Assembly: GCA_002690925.1 (NCBI GenBank)
Contig: NZGD01000103.1
Location: 1 to 64,000, forward strand
Direction of reading: 5' to 3'
Origin: Rhodopirellula sp.
Lineage (GTDB): Bacteria > Planctomycetota > Planctomycetia > Pirellulales > Pirellulaceae
Length of the DNA stretch: 64,000 bases
A program made the position numbers and the translations under genes. The notes under the pieces were generated by a model. The model searched no databases. It had not been told where the DNA came from and saw only the letters and a list, made by a program, of their open reading frames with translations. Below, one piece after another: positions 26,474-35,403 of this stretch. Each line of letters starts with the position of its first letter. Within the stretch, counting starts at the first letter, position 1.

Positions 26474-27622
26474 CTAGTCGAATGGGTTCACGTAACCTGG
26501 GGTATCACCGAAGCAAATGCCCATCGCTCGTGCCGTTTTGACAGCAGAGCCATTGGGATCGACCGTACGAAGATCACCCACAGCAGCCTCAATGGAGGCA
26601 TCAAGAATATCTGGCGGGTCATAGCAGACCATCTGACCGAATTTCTTTTCGACAATCAGACGCACTGCATGAGCACCGTACTGACTTGAAAGAACCCGAT
26701 CAAACGTCGTCGGCCCCCCTCCACGCTGCAAGTGCCCCAGCACAACACATCGGACGTCTTGATCAATTCTATTTTCAAGTTCGGCAGTCACGATCTGGCC
26801 AATGCCACCCAACTTCGTTTGCAGGTTCTCTGAGTCCTGCCCAACAACAGCTCCACTGGGCAACGCGGCCCCCTCAGCAACGACCACAAGGGTGAAATTC
26901 TTTCCCATTTGGGTTCGTTCATCGATTTTCGCCAAAATATTTTCGTAAGTCCAAGCAACCTCAGGTATCAGGATCACATCACCCCCGCCCGCAATACCAC
27001 CGTGCAAGGCAATCCATCCAGTGTGTCTCCCCATCACCTCCAAAACCATGACCCTGCCATGACTAGCCGCTGTTGTGTGCAACCGATCGAGCGCCTCTGC
27101 GCAACACAGCACTGCACTGTTGAAACCGAATGTGTAGGCCGTGCATGACAAATCATTGTCAATCGTTTTGGGCACTCCAACGACAGGCAGTCCTGCTTCA
27201 TGAAACTGCAGAGCGGTAGACAGGGACCCATCGCCGCCCACAACGATCAATCCCTCAAGCGAAAATGTTTTGAATGTTTCACGTACCTGATCCAAAATTC
27301 CATCCGCAAGTTCTGCTCTGCCATCTTTTCCGACGCGTGCTCCAAAACGACCTTTGTTGGTCGAACCTAGAATAGTGCCACCTTCAACCAGAATCCCAGA
27401 AGTAATCTCCGGGGTCAGATGTTGGCACTGAATCGGATCGATCAAGCCTTCAAACCCGTTGTTGAACCCGATTACTTGGTAACCAAGCCAATGAGCAGAT
27501 TTAGTTACGCCACGAATGACCGCATTCAATCCTGGGCAATCACCACCCGAAGTCAAAATCCCAATTCGAGGCCGCTCATCAAGTTCGGCAGCAATCACAC
27601 TTGTTTTCAAATCATTGCCCAT
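26474..27622 (-). CDS. pfk: 6-phosphofructokinase, ATP-type with K124 variant
   Basis: 382 residues. Group A phosphofructokinase motifs: GILTSGGDCPGLNAVIRG near residue 21, nucleotide-site G129-G-D-G-S133, catalytic P151-K-T-I-D155-N-D157, and MEVMGRHTG-like VLEVMGRHTGW. The residue equivalent to E. coli G104 is Gly (G132), which indicates ATP rather than pyrophosphate; the residue equivalent to G124 is Lys (K152), as in PPi enzymes and in actinomycete ATP enzymes. The enzyme phosphorylates fructose 6-phosphate in glycolysis. The mixed signature resembles the so-called mixed-substrate group; the phosphoryl donor should be tested rather than assumed. Confidence 0.9.
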   Translation of the reverse strand: MGNDLKTSVIAAELDERPRIGILTSGGDCPGLNAVIRGVTKSAHWLGYQVIGFNNGFEGLIDPIQCQHLTPEITSGILVEGGTILGSTNKGRFGARVGKDGRAELADGILDQVRETFKTFSLEGLIVVGGDGSLSTALQFHEAGLPVVGVPKTIDNDLSCTAYTFGFNSAVLCCAEALDRLHTTAASHGRVMVLEVMGRHTGWIALHGGIAGGGDVILIPEVAWTYENILAKIDERTQMGKNFTLVVVAEGAALPSGAVVGQDSENLQTKLGGIGQIVTAELENRIDQDVRCVVLGHLQRGGGPTTFDRVLSSQYGAHAVRLIVEKKFGQMVCYDPPDILDASIEAAVGDLRTVDPNGSAVKTARAMGICFGDTPGYVNPFD

Positions 27623-28063
27623 GGGATCCCTGACTTGGTAGAGAAACTGTTTAAAGCTTCACGTGACTAATTGTAGCGGAACAACTTTCTTCCATTGTGA
27701 AACTCAACTCAACCCTTGACATCCGCAACGATGCCGTGCAGTGGATTGACCACCGAACAAGTTAGCCGATCTGCTCTTTATCTGGCCATGATCTTCGATG
27801 CCCCACGTCACACACTACGCTGAATCACACGATTTGACATCGTAGTTTGGTTGAGTTCTTCATCGATGGACAAGAGGGGGGACAAATGATTCAGGGAAGA
27901 GAAGCTGGCGTTTGAGCCAAACGGCATCGCAAAATCCTGGAAGAAACGAGCAAATCAGGCCAGAAACATCATCAAAACCTGCTCTGTAGCAAGTTCGTCA
28001 ACTGGATCAAAAGCTCTGGTTCATCTTGACCTTCGTCGCACAATCTGGGTACGAAATTCAATC
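27623..28063. other. intergenic region between divergent genes
   Basis: 441 bases separating pfk (minus) from the cNMP-ferredoxin gene (plus). TTGACA-like hexamers occur at 27715 and 27834 but without matching -10 boxes. No gene seen. Confidence 0.4.
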
Positions 28064-29920
28064 ATGGAGGTGAAAAAACCTATCACCGTGCGCCGTCCTC
28101 AGAGATGGCGTAAACCGATGGATGCATTGATGGACGATGCAGATGTCCTATGGCTGCGCTCTCGTGAGCCATTTGCCAGCATGGACGCCAAATCTTTTCC
28201 TCCCTCGATCCCACTGGAAGGTATCCTACGAAACGACTGTCGGATCAAACGCTGCGAGCCAGGCGAAATCATTGCTCGAGAGGGCGATTACGGCAACAGT
28301 GCTTTTTTGGTCATCGCTGGCTGCATTAACGCGATGATCGACTCGCTGACGCCCAGACAACTGGGACGAACCAGCCCCAAGAAACTCTCATGGTTTCAGG
28401 CAACTCGCCAATATCTCCGTCGCTCAGGAGTGACCGAGGCACGCTCGCCCGAGGAGGTAACGACGACCACCACCGGGTCAGAATCTTCCGGCAGTTCGAT
28501 CCGTCAGATCGACGATCGCCCCGCGATTTTCCTGCAGGATTTCAATGCCGTCCTGAGAGATCGATCGAGTGTGGAACTGGGGCCAGGCGAACTATTCGGT
28601 GAAGTTGCAGCTATGTACCGATCCCCACGTACGGCCACCGTGATCGCCACCACCGAAGCAACCCTGCTGGAGATCCGTTGGCAGGGGCTTCACGCCCTGA
28701 GGCGAGACAAGCGTTTTGCAACCAGTCTGGAAGAACATTATCGCACACATTGGCTCAATGTTCATCTGAGTGAAGTTCCGTTGCTGCGTGACCTACCGGA
28801 GGCGAGCTTACAGCGAGTCGCTAAAGCGACCCAACTGCGTTCCTTTGGGCGCTTGGAGTGGAACGCCGACTACAACCACACACGCACCCTCCCTGTTGCC
28901 CAGCAAATGGATGCGGAACAAATAGTTTGTGAAGCAGGTCGTGTTCCTACCGAATTGGTGATTGTACGCAACGGGTTTGGCAGACTGTCCCAGCAAGATG
29001 GTGCTGAACACCGCACCACAGCTTATCTCGGGAAGGGTCAAATCTTCGGCTTGGAGGAATTGTCCTACAACACTTTACGACCACCCAACACTCCCCTGGT
29101 GAGTTTACAGAACACACTACGAGCGGTTGGGCTTCTCGATACTTTATTCGTACCAGTAGAGATCTTTGCAACTGATATTTTACCCCATGCACGTCGAACA
29201 GAGTTATCCGAAAAGGCAGCCAGACTATTACTACAGCCAGTAGAACAGCGAACAGCAACGGCTTTAGATCGACTACCGAGTACGCGGAAACAAAGTACGG
29301 TCAACGTAGAAAACATCAATGCAGAAAACACTGAAACCGAGAGTAAAACGGAACCTGAGAATAAACGGAGCAAACAGGTCCAACCAACTGCATTATTGGA
29401 CTTCGTTGTTCAAAGTCGCCTGAACAATGGACGCCAAGCCATGGTAATCGACCTTCATCGCTGCACTCGCTGCGATGATTGCGTCAAGGCCTGTAGCAAT
29501 GCACATGATGGCAATCCCCGATTTGTCCGGCAGGGTTTTTCCCATGACCGATTGCAGGTTGTCGAAGCATGCATGCAGTGCAGTGATCCTGTTTGCATGA
29601 TAGGGTGCCCCACGGGATCCATCACGCGAGACGGAGCAGGAGTGGTCCAGATCCATGAAGCCATTTGCGTAGGCTGTGGCACATGCGCCGCCGCCTGCCC
29701 TTATCAAAACATTCAAATGAAAGAGGTATTTGATCACCACGGCCGTGCCTACAGGGACGCGACTACGAATTTGCCAATTGTAAAGGCAACCAAATGCGAC
29801 ATGTGCAGCAAACTTCCATCCGGACCTGCATGCGTTGCAGCCTGCCCTCACGACGCTCTTGTCCGAATTGATCTAAGTGAGTCCAAATCACTCGAAGAGT
29901 GGCTCGACCTACGGAACTAG
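28064..29920 (+). CDS. cyclic-nucleotide-binding / four-cluster ferredoxin fusion protein
   Basis: 618 residues. The N-terminal part holds a cyclic-nucleotide-binding beta-roll (EPGEIIAREGDYGNSAFLVIAG; after an insertion of about 85 residues, GPGELFGEVAAMYRSPRTATVIA, which retains the FGE...RTAT phosphate-binding cassette). A second, more diverged roll follows (about 255-400, GKGQIFGLEELSYN). After a Glu/Lys/Asn linker (about 405-435) the C-terminus is a DmsB/HybA-type ferredoxin with four cysteine groups: C467-x2-C-x2-C-x3-C, then near 504, 536 and 578, sixteen cysteines, enough for four 4Fe-4S clusters. No signal peptide, so it is cytoplasmic. The next gene, 4 bases on, encodes a bis-His membrane cytochrome, suggesting an electron-transfer complex gated or tuned by a cyclic nucleotide (inference). 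Confidence 0.85.
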   Translation: MEVKKPITVRRPQRWRKPMDALMDDADVLWLRSREPFASMDAKSFPPSIPLEGILRNDCRIKRCEPGEIIAREGDYGNSAFLVIAGCINAMIDSLTPRQLGRTSPKKLSWFQATRQYLRRSGVTEARSPEEVTTTTTGSESSGSSIRQIDDRPAIFLQDFNAVLRDRSSVELGPGELFGEVAAMYRSPRTATVIATTEATLLEIRWQGLHALRRDKRFATSLEEHYRTHWLNVHLSEVPLLRDLPEASLQRVAKATQLRSFGRLEWNADYNHTRTLPVAQQMDAEQIVCEAGRVPTELVIVRNGFGRLSQQDGAEHRTTAYLGKGQIFGLEELSYNTLRPPNTPLVSLQNTLRAVGLLDTLFVPVEIFATDILPHARRTELSEKAARLLLQPVEQRTATALDRLPSTRKQSTVNVENINAENTETESKTEPENKRSKQVQPTALLDFVVQSRLNNGRQAMVIDLHRCTRCDDCVKACSNAHDGNPRFVRQGFSHDRLQVVEACMQCSDPVCMIGCPTGSITRDGAGVVQIHEAICVGCGTCAAACPYQNIQMKEVFDHHGRAYRDATTNLPIVKATKCDMCSKLPSGPACVAACPHDALVRIDLSESKSLEEWLDLRN

Positions 29921-29924
29921 ATGC

Positions 29925-30746
29925 ATGCCAGTTTTTTCATTTCGCCAACGTCGCTGCATCGCCATCACACTGACGTTGATTGCGATCTTTGCAATGTTTG
30001 GCATTGCTCGGATCCAAACGGGTCGATTGGCAGACGTCGCCGTGTTGACCGGTGGAACACTTCTTTGCTGCATTCTTCTGCTGGCATTGTTTGGCATGCG
30101 TCGTCGCATACCGATTCTGCCGTTGGGAAGCATGAGCACATGGACCCAAGTGCATATCTACATGGGATTCTTCACGGCCGGTGTCTATTGGATGCATGTG
30201 CCCCATCTGATCGGGAGTGGCATTTTCGAGCGAGTGCTGTCAATGATTTTCTTGCTTGTTACCGGCAGCGGTTTCTATGGACTGTACGCTTCTCGCACCT
30301 TGCCAAAGCAGCTAACTGCTGTCGAGGGAAAACACCGCTTTGACCGAGTCAAGTGGCATCGCCGGGAAATTGCAGATCATGCAAGAAAGCTGCTTGAAGA
30401 CCGCAGTGTGCATGTCGGCATGCCGGTTCTCGGTAGTTTTTACACGCAACATCTGAACCCCTTTTTCAATTCACGTCCTTCCCTGGCCTACATGCTGATG
30501 CCGACCAGCGGACGACGACGCAAATTGTTAAGTGACCTGAAGGACCTAGAACCTCATCTCGAAAACGAGGTGAGAAAAACAAGTGAAAGATTCGCTGCAT
30601 TGATAAGACGTCGAGACGATTTGGATTACCTATTCGCTTTGCAGCTGCGGTTGCGACTGTGGGTTGCTTTTCACAGTATTTTGACATTGGCATTGGTCAC
30701 AGGTGGACTTATCCACAGTTTCTTAGCCTTCCGTTTGGCGGGATAG
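29925..30746 (+). CDS. membrane b-type cytochrome, partner of the cNMP-ferredoxin protein
   Basis: 273 residues from the ATG at 29925; the start lies 4 bases after the upstream stop. Hydrophobic spans occur near 12-32, 38-56, 75-95 and 100-125, then a soluble loop of about 110 residues, then a C-terminal span. Two histidine pairs with identical 14-residue spacing, H77/H91 and H250/H264, sit inside predicted helices, the arrangement used to hold two b hemes stacked across the membrane. The loop is Arg/Lys/Glu-rich. No known family name was recognised; it recalls ferric-reductase/cytochrome b561-like cores. It probably passes electrons between the ferredoxin clusters and the quinone pool or a periplasmic acceptor (inference). 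Confidence 0.72.
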   Translation: MPVFSFRQRRCIAITLTLIAIFAMFGIARIQTGRLADVAVLTGGTLLCCILLLALFGMRRRIPILPLGSMSTWTQVHIYMGFFTAGVYWMHVPHLIGSGIFERVLSMIFLLVTGSGFYGLYASRTLPKQLTAVEGKHRFDRVKWHRREIADHARKLLEDRSVHVGMPVLGSFYTQHLNPFFNSRPSLAYMLMPTSGRRRKLLSDLKDLEPHLENEVRKTSERFAALIRRRDDLDYLFALQLRLRLWVAFHSILTLALVTGGLIHSFLAFRLAG

Positions 30747-31039
30747 ACATCCAGCAGACATACCACAAAGTCTTATACGCATGACGGTAAAGAACGAGCT
30801 GGTAAACAAAGACACGACAAGAGGATCTGCTACTACGGCCATATCCCACGTACGGGCGTCCTCTTCGTTCGTCGCTGATTGCAACGATCACTTTGATTAT
30901 GATTTGCCATTCATGGTTAAATCGCTGTACCAGATGGTAATCAGTAGCCATCTGATGCCTCAACGGCGATGAAGAAACAGACGCAATTACAGTGCTCCAA
31001 CAGACCTACAATTAAGATCCCTCATCGAGCTTGCTTTTC

Positions 31040-31768
31040 ATGAGAATCCTTGTGATTCAACATAGTGCTGCGGACTCATTGGCTGCAGCGGAAAAAACGA
31101 TTTTGGAGCTAGGCCATGAGATCACGACGATACGAGTTGATCGTCAAGACCCGATTCCGAAATCCGTCGACTGCGATGTGATGATCATGCTGGGTGGTCC
31201 GTATCCACTGACGATGGAAAATCGTCCAGACTGGATTGCTGACGAACAAGAGTTGGTACGGCTTTATATGAATGGCGGCCGACGTATTCTGGGCATTTGT
31301 CTGGGAGCGCAAATTCTCGCCTCTGCATTGGGGGCACCAGTGCGTCGTAATGCACAAGCAGAACTGGGTTGGCACCAAATTCGCCGCACTTCGGTTCCAT
31401 CCTCGATGGTAGATAAAAGTCTGCCGTCACAACTAACCGTCTTCCAGTGGCATCGAGACACTTTTGAAATTCCAAACGGCGCGCAACACCTCTACGAATC
31501 TGACGGATGCCGCAATCAGGCCTTCAGCCTGGACGATCGAGTTTATGGTTTTCAGTTTCACTTGGAGGCTGACGTGCGAACCATCCGAACATTTCTCACA
31601 GTTTCGAAATACCGCAAACTGGCAGGCAAGGGAATTCAAAACGAAGCGGAAATCATGGCAGGAATCGACCGGCACCTGCCTGACCAGCAAAAGCACCTGA
31701 ATTTCTTCCTAGCACACCTGCTACCGTCCCCTGATGCCGACACGACTCGTGATCCAAATCATCTTTGA
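31040..31768 (+). CDS. class I glutamine amidotransferase domain protein
   Basis: 242 residues from the ATG at 31040 (MRILVIQHS); an upstream TTG at 31031 is less likely. The catalytic triad of class I amidotransferases is visible: nucleophile Cys in GICLGAQ near residue 88, and His in FQFHLEAD near 172, with the oxyanion strand MIMLGGPY before it. Such GMP-synthase-like stand-alone GATases hydrolyse glutamine or cleave gamma-glutamyl bonds (as in gamma-glutamyl-polyamine or carboxylate-amine hydrolases). The substrate cannot be told from sequence. It is not PurQ: the length and motifs are of the GuaA-GATase-like group and it is not next to purL. Confidence 0.82.
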   Translation: MRILVIQHSAADSLAAAEKTILELGHEITTIRVDRQDPIPKSVDCDVMIMLGGPYPLTMENRPDWIADEQELVRLYMNGGRRILGICLGAQILASALGAPVRRNAQAELGWHQIRRTSVPSSMVDKSLPSQLTVFQWHRDTFEIPNGAQHLYESDGCRNQAFSLDDRVYGFQFHLEADVRTIRTFLTVSKYRKLAGKGIQNEAEIMAGIDRHLPDQQKHLNFFLAHLLPSPDADTTRDPNHL

Positions 31769-31841
31769 ATCACTTTTGCTACGAATCGCAGATACATGAG
31801 TTTCGTCCTGACAATGAAACACAGTCTCTTGAGCCAATGAA

Positions 31842-32957
31842 TCATTTACTGGGCGAGACGACGACAGGCTTGAGGAACACTTCACGAAAAAAGCTGACCA
31901 CCGTTTGATAGGTGGTGGGGCTGATAAAAGTCAGCATGTGTCCCTGTTTGGAGATCACAACAAGGCGGCTATCGATACCAGCCTTGATTTGCGATTTGTG
32001 AAAATCTCGCGTGCCTGACAGAGGCACCAAAGCATCACCCTCTCCATGAAATAATTGGGTGACCGGGTCATCGCCCGACACATGTGCAGCAGGCGAGGCG
32101 GCAACATAGGCTTCTGGTTTTTCCCTTCGGGAGCCACCCAGAAAATACGCCATGGCGCTGTTGTCGATGGGAAGTGATCGAAAATCACAGGGAGGCCCTC
32201 CTGCACAAACAGCACAAATTTTTGGTAGCTGCTTCCACCTTGCATCTGAGACTGGCCAGTTACTTGCTTTCGCCCTGACCACCATGGTTTCATCTGCCAG
32301 AGAAGCCAGCAATGCTGACAAGTGGCCTCCAGCTGAATAACCAAATAATCCGACCTGCTTTGAGTTCAAGTTGAGTTTTGGACCATTCTGGTGTACCCAA
32401 ACCATCGCCGAGCGTACATCGTCCACCTGTGCTGGAAATTTATGAGTTGGTGCCAAACGGTAGTTGATCGTTACAGCCACGATGCCTTCTTGGGCCAATA
32501 GCCTGGAATAAGTCGCGATTGTCCACTTATCGCCAGTCGCCCAGCCACCTCCGTGAATCACGATCACGACTGGGTAACCGTTCTCTGGCGGATCTGAAGC
32601 AGGGAAATACACATCACACAGCCCTGCTTTTCCTGTCTGTTCACTGAATCGCTGATTCTGTTCCACTCGCAAAGGTTTGGCAGAGGTTGTTTTACGGCTG
32701 CTGTCAGCTCCCTCGTTTGATTCTTCTGCCACCCCTGAGACAGCCTTGGGCGGTCGTTGCGGTTTGGCTGAGATATCGCCACTTGGATTGTTGGTAGCTG
32801 TATCCTGTGTCACTGGGTTCTGTGTCACTGTTCCTTCCTGAGCTGAAAATTCCCCCCCATCGGCTGCCACAGCACCGGCTGAAACGGCCCAAGTGAAGAT
32901 CACGAGCAGCGAACTGCGGGTGAAAATTCCAGCGGAAAAGTGGGGGTCTAAGTGCAT
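31842..32957 (-). CDS. secreted alpha/beta hydrolase (esterase/acylhydrolase)
   Basis: 371 residues with an N-terminal signal region (hydrophobic to about 32) and a low-complexity Thr/Pro/Ser linker to about 90. The catalytic domain has the oxyanion-hole HGGGWATG near 136, nucleophile Ser in GYSAGGHLSAL near 201, an acid in HGEGDALVP and the His in KQGHML near 340. This is the BD-FAE/carboxylesterase-type (hormone-sensitive-lipase-like) arrangement; such enzymes act on acetylated or feruloylated sugars or small esters in the periplasm. It lies alone, convergent with the amidotransferase gene. Confidence 0.85.
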   Translation of the reverse strand: MHLDPHFSAGIFTRSSLLVIFTWAVSAGAVAADGGEFSAQEGTVTQNPVTQDTATNNPSGDISAKPQRPPKAVSGVAEESNEGADSSRKTTSAKPLRVEQNQRFSEQTGKAGLCDVYFPASDPPENGYPVVIVIHGGGWATGDKWTIATYSRLLAQEGIVAVTINYRLAPTHKFPAQVDDVRSAMVWVHQNGPKLNLNSKQVGLFGYSAGGHLSALLASLADETMVVRAKASNWPVSDARWKQLPKICAVCAGGPPCDFRSLPIDNSAMAYFLGGSRREKPEAYVAASPAAHVSGDDPVTQLFHGEGDALVPLSGTRDFHKSQIKAGIDSRLVVISKQGHMLTFISPTTYQTVVSFFREVFLKPVVVSPSK

Positions 32958-33007
32958 GACGCAATTTTTCAGGGCAAGCGGGAGGTGGGAGAAATCTAGC
33001 CTCGGCG

Positions 33008-33013
33008 TATAAT
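33008..33013 (+). promoter_or_regulatory. possible -10 box upstream of ribBA
   Basis: A perfect TATAAT lies 71 bases before the ATG of ribBA. No TTGACA-like -35 sits at 16-18 bases upstream, so this is only suggestive. No FMN-riboswitch consensus is present in the leader. Confidence 0.3.
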
Positions 33014-33083
33014 ACTCGGTTCTTTCAAATAATAGGACGGTCGCCTAGGCCAGTCACATCCCAATCCAGTGGACTCTCCATCT

Positions 33084-34295
33084 ATGTCAGTCGAACTAAA
33101 CACCGTACCTGAGGCAGTCGAGGCGATACGCCGCGGTGAGGTAGTAATCGTTGTGGATGCAGAGGATCGCGAAAACGAAGGCGACTATATCTGTGCAGCA
33201 GAGAAGGCTAGTCCCGAGGTCGTCAACTTCATGCTGGACGGGCGGGGCCAGTTGTGTGTGTCTATTCTCCCCGAAGTCGCAAAGCGGCTCGATCTGGCTC
33301 CAGTTGTGGTTCAAAATGATGCGCCTCTGAAAACAGCATTTTTGACACCAATCGACATCCGCGATGCAAAGACCGGGATCACTGCCAAAGAACGCAGCGA
33401 AACGATTCGTCGACTGGCATCGGCAGAATGTTCTACTGAAGACTTTGTTCGCCCGGGGCACGTCTACCCATTATTGGCGAAACAGGGTGGTGTGCTTCGT
33501 CGCGCCGGCCACACAGAGGCGGCTGTCGACTTGGCGCGAATGGCGGGTTTGGCACCTGCTGCTGCTCTTTGCGAAGTTTTAGACGCCAAGGGTGGACGCG
33601 CAACACGTGATGGGCTTGGTGAAATCGCGGCAGAAAAGAACCTCAAAATCATCAGCATTGAGCAATTGATTGCCCACCGCCGCGTGAGTGAGAAGCTAAT
33701 CAGTCGCGACGCGGAAGCGCAGTTGCCAACAAAATACGGCGACTTCAAAATCATCGTTTTCGGCGTTCAGTATGAAGCTCAAGAACCGATCGCACTTGTG
33801 TTTGGAGACCTAACCTCTACGGGGCCACCACCTTTGGTGCGAATGCACAGCAGTTGCTTCACTGGCGACTTGGTGGCTTCACTGCGTTGTGACTGTGGTG
33901 ATCAACTACACATGGCGTTGAAAATGATCAGTGGTGAAGGACGCGGCGCGTTAGTTTACCTTCCTCAGGAAGGGCGTGGAATTGGTTTGGCGCAAAAGAT
34001 CAGGGCTTACGGTCTGCAGGACAATGGCTTAGATACTGTCGAAGCAAATCATGCCCTGGGTTTTAAAGCTGACATGCGTGACTACGGAATCGGGCTACAA
34101 ATCCTGAAAGATCTGGGACTTAATGAAGTCCGGCTTCTGACCAACAATCCCAAAAAGACCGAGGCGTTCAATCTTCGCGGCTTCGACCTCCGGGTAGTCG
34201 ATCAAGTGCCGATTGTCCCTCCGGTGAACGAGCATAATCAGCGGTACCTTGAAACGAAACGTACGAAGATGGGTCACCAACTGCCCGACATGTAA
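33084..34295 (+). CDS. ribBA: bifunctional 3,4-dihydroxy-2-butanone-4-phosphate synthase / GTP cyclohydrolase II
   Basis: 403 residues from the ATG at 33084; a GTG five codons earlier (33069) is also possible. RibB half (about 1-200): substrate and metal motif DAEDRENEGDY, then ITAKERSETIRRLA, RPGHVYPLLAKQGGVLRRAGHTEAAVDLAR. RibA half (about 205-400): zinc site C...CDCG in SSCFTGDLVASLRCDCGDQL, catalytic EGRGIGLAQKIRAYGLQD, and TNNPKK. The enzyme makes the two starting compounds of riboflavin from ribulose 5-phosphate and GTP in the cytosol. It is a stand-alone gene here with a likely sigma70-like -10 but without an FMN riboswitch leader. Confidence 0.95.
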   Translation: MSVELNTVPEAVEAIRRGEVVIVVDAEDRENEGDYICAAEKASPEVVNFMLDGRGQLCVSILPEVAKRLDLAPVVVQNDAPLKTAFLTPIDIRDAKTGITAKERSETIRRLASAECSTEDFVRPGHVYPLLAKQGGVLRRAGHTEAAVDLARMAGLAPAAALCEVLDAKGGRATRDGLGEIAAEKNLKIISIEQLIAHRRVSEKLISRDAEAQLPTKYGDFKIIVFGVQYEAQEPIALVFGDLTSTGPPPLVRMHSSCFTGDLVASLRCDCGDQLHMALKMISGEGRGALVYLPQEGRGIGLAQKIRAYGLQDNGLDTVEANHALGFKADMRDYGIGLQILKDLGLNEVRLLTNNPKKTEAFNLRGFDLRVVDQVPIVPPVNEHNQRYLETKRTKMGHQLPDM

Positions 34296-34343
34296 GCATC
34301 GATCCACCGCTGAAGTGGAAAAAGGTCGGTACGAAGATACGCG

Positions 34344-34378
34344 TGCCGCCAGGCGTTGGTAGAACACGTTTGGCGGCA
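34344..34378 (+). terminator. inverted repeat after ribBA
   Basis: TGCCGCCA (34344-34351) and TGGCGGCA (34371-34378) are perfect complements around a 19-base loop that can add CGT/ACG pairs. It lies 48 bases after the ribBA stop, without a T-run. Confidence 0.3.
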
Positions 34379-34504
34379 AGATGCCAAATCAAAAGCCAAC
34401 GGCGACTGGGTAGAGCGGCGTGGTCGGGATAGAATGGGGCAAGTAGCAGCCGATCAATGCGGGTGCCCCCTCTCACCTCACAAAGTCTTCGGTACCACTC
34501 GTTC

Positions 34505-35365
34505 ATGTCCACAACCGCTGAAAACGAATGGCTGCGACAGGTGACTGTCCTGGGTGTGGGTCTGTTGGGTGGCAGCGTTGCCCTATCCTTGCGGCGTGCC
34601 CTGCCTCAGACGCGACTGGTCGGTTTGGCCCGAAACGCAGAAAAGCGTCGTTTCTTGGCATCCAGCGGTATCGTTGATGTAACCGCTGAAACGATCGCGG
34701 AAGCCTGCCAGCAGAGCGATGCAGTGGTTGTCGCTTCACCGGTTGATCGAATCGCAGAAATAGCCATTTTAGCGGCTGAAAGCTCACCAGCGCACTGCTT
34801 GATCACGGACGTGGGTAGTACCAAACGGCAAATCGTGGCGAGCGTGGGTGAGGAACCGGAGGCCAGCCGAAAATTCATTGCGGCGCATCCCATCGCTGGA
34901 TCTGAGAAATCGGGGCCTGAAAATGCGATAAACACATTATTTGACGAAAAACTGGTTGTCATAACGCCCACAGAAACGACCTCCCCGGAACTGCTGGAAA
35001 AAGCCCACCAATTTTGGCAGCTCACTGGTGGACAAACGTGCGAAATGACCCCTTCTGAGCATGACACCCACTTGGCAGCGATCAGCCACATGCCACACTT
35101 GGTGTCCGCACTGGTTGCGAAAATCGTGTCACCCGAGGCTCTGCCAATGGCAGGGAGTGGATGGCGGGATATCACTCGAGTGGCAGCGGGCGACCCAACA
35201 ATTTGGGCGGCTATCTGCAGCGAGAATCGAGCAGCCATCGGGAGCGAATTGAAACAAGTCGCAGAAGAATTGGAGCGGTTGCGGCAAATGCTGCAGGATA
35301 CTGATGATGCTGCCTTGTACCAATGGCTCACTGAAGCCAAAAAGATCAAAGAACAGTCTCCCTGA
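34505..35365 (+). CDS. tyrA: prephenate dehydrogenase (TyrA family)
   Basis: 286 residues from the ATG at 34505, the start that places the NAD-binding motif [11 protein letters not shown] directly at the N-terminus; an in-frame ATG at 34457 would add 16 unlikely residues. TyrA family segments: [27 protein letters not shown], the [12 protein letters not shown] active-site His region and [21 protein letters not shown]. It oxidatively decarboxylates prephenate (or dehydrogenates arogenate) in tyrosine biosynthesis. purL follows 38 bases downstream on the same strand, so co-transcription is plausible. Confidence 0.92.
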   Translation: MSTTAENEWLRQVTVLGVGLLGGSVALSLRRALPQTRLVGLARNAEKRRFLASSGIVDVTAETIAEACQQSDAVVVASPVDRIAEIAILAAESSPAHCLITDVGSTKRQIVASVGEEPEASRKFIAAHPIAGSEKSGPENAINTLFDEKLVVITPTETTSPELLEKAHQFWQLTGGQTCEMTPSEHDTHLAAISHMPHLVSALVAKIVSPEALPMAGSGWRDITRVAAGDPTIWAAICSENRAAIGSELKQVAEELERLRQMLQDTDDAALYQWLTEAKKIKEQSP

Positions 35366-35403
35366 GACGCACTTGCATTGAATCACTGACAGGGTCTGAG
35401 AAC

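Noticed and set aside
31040-31768. PurQ, the amidotransferase partner of PurL
   Set aside because: Motifs are of the stand-alone GuaA-like GATase group and the gene lies several kilobases from purL with other genes between.
32958-33083. FMN riboswitch before ribBA
   Set aside because: The leader is only about 60 bases after the TATAAT box and lacks the conserved riboswitch blocks.
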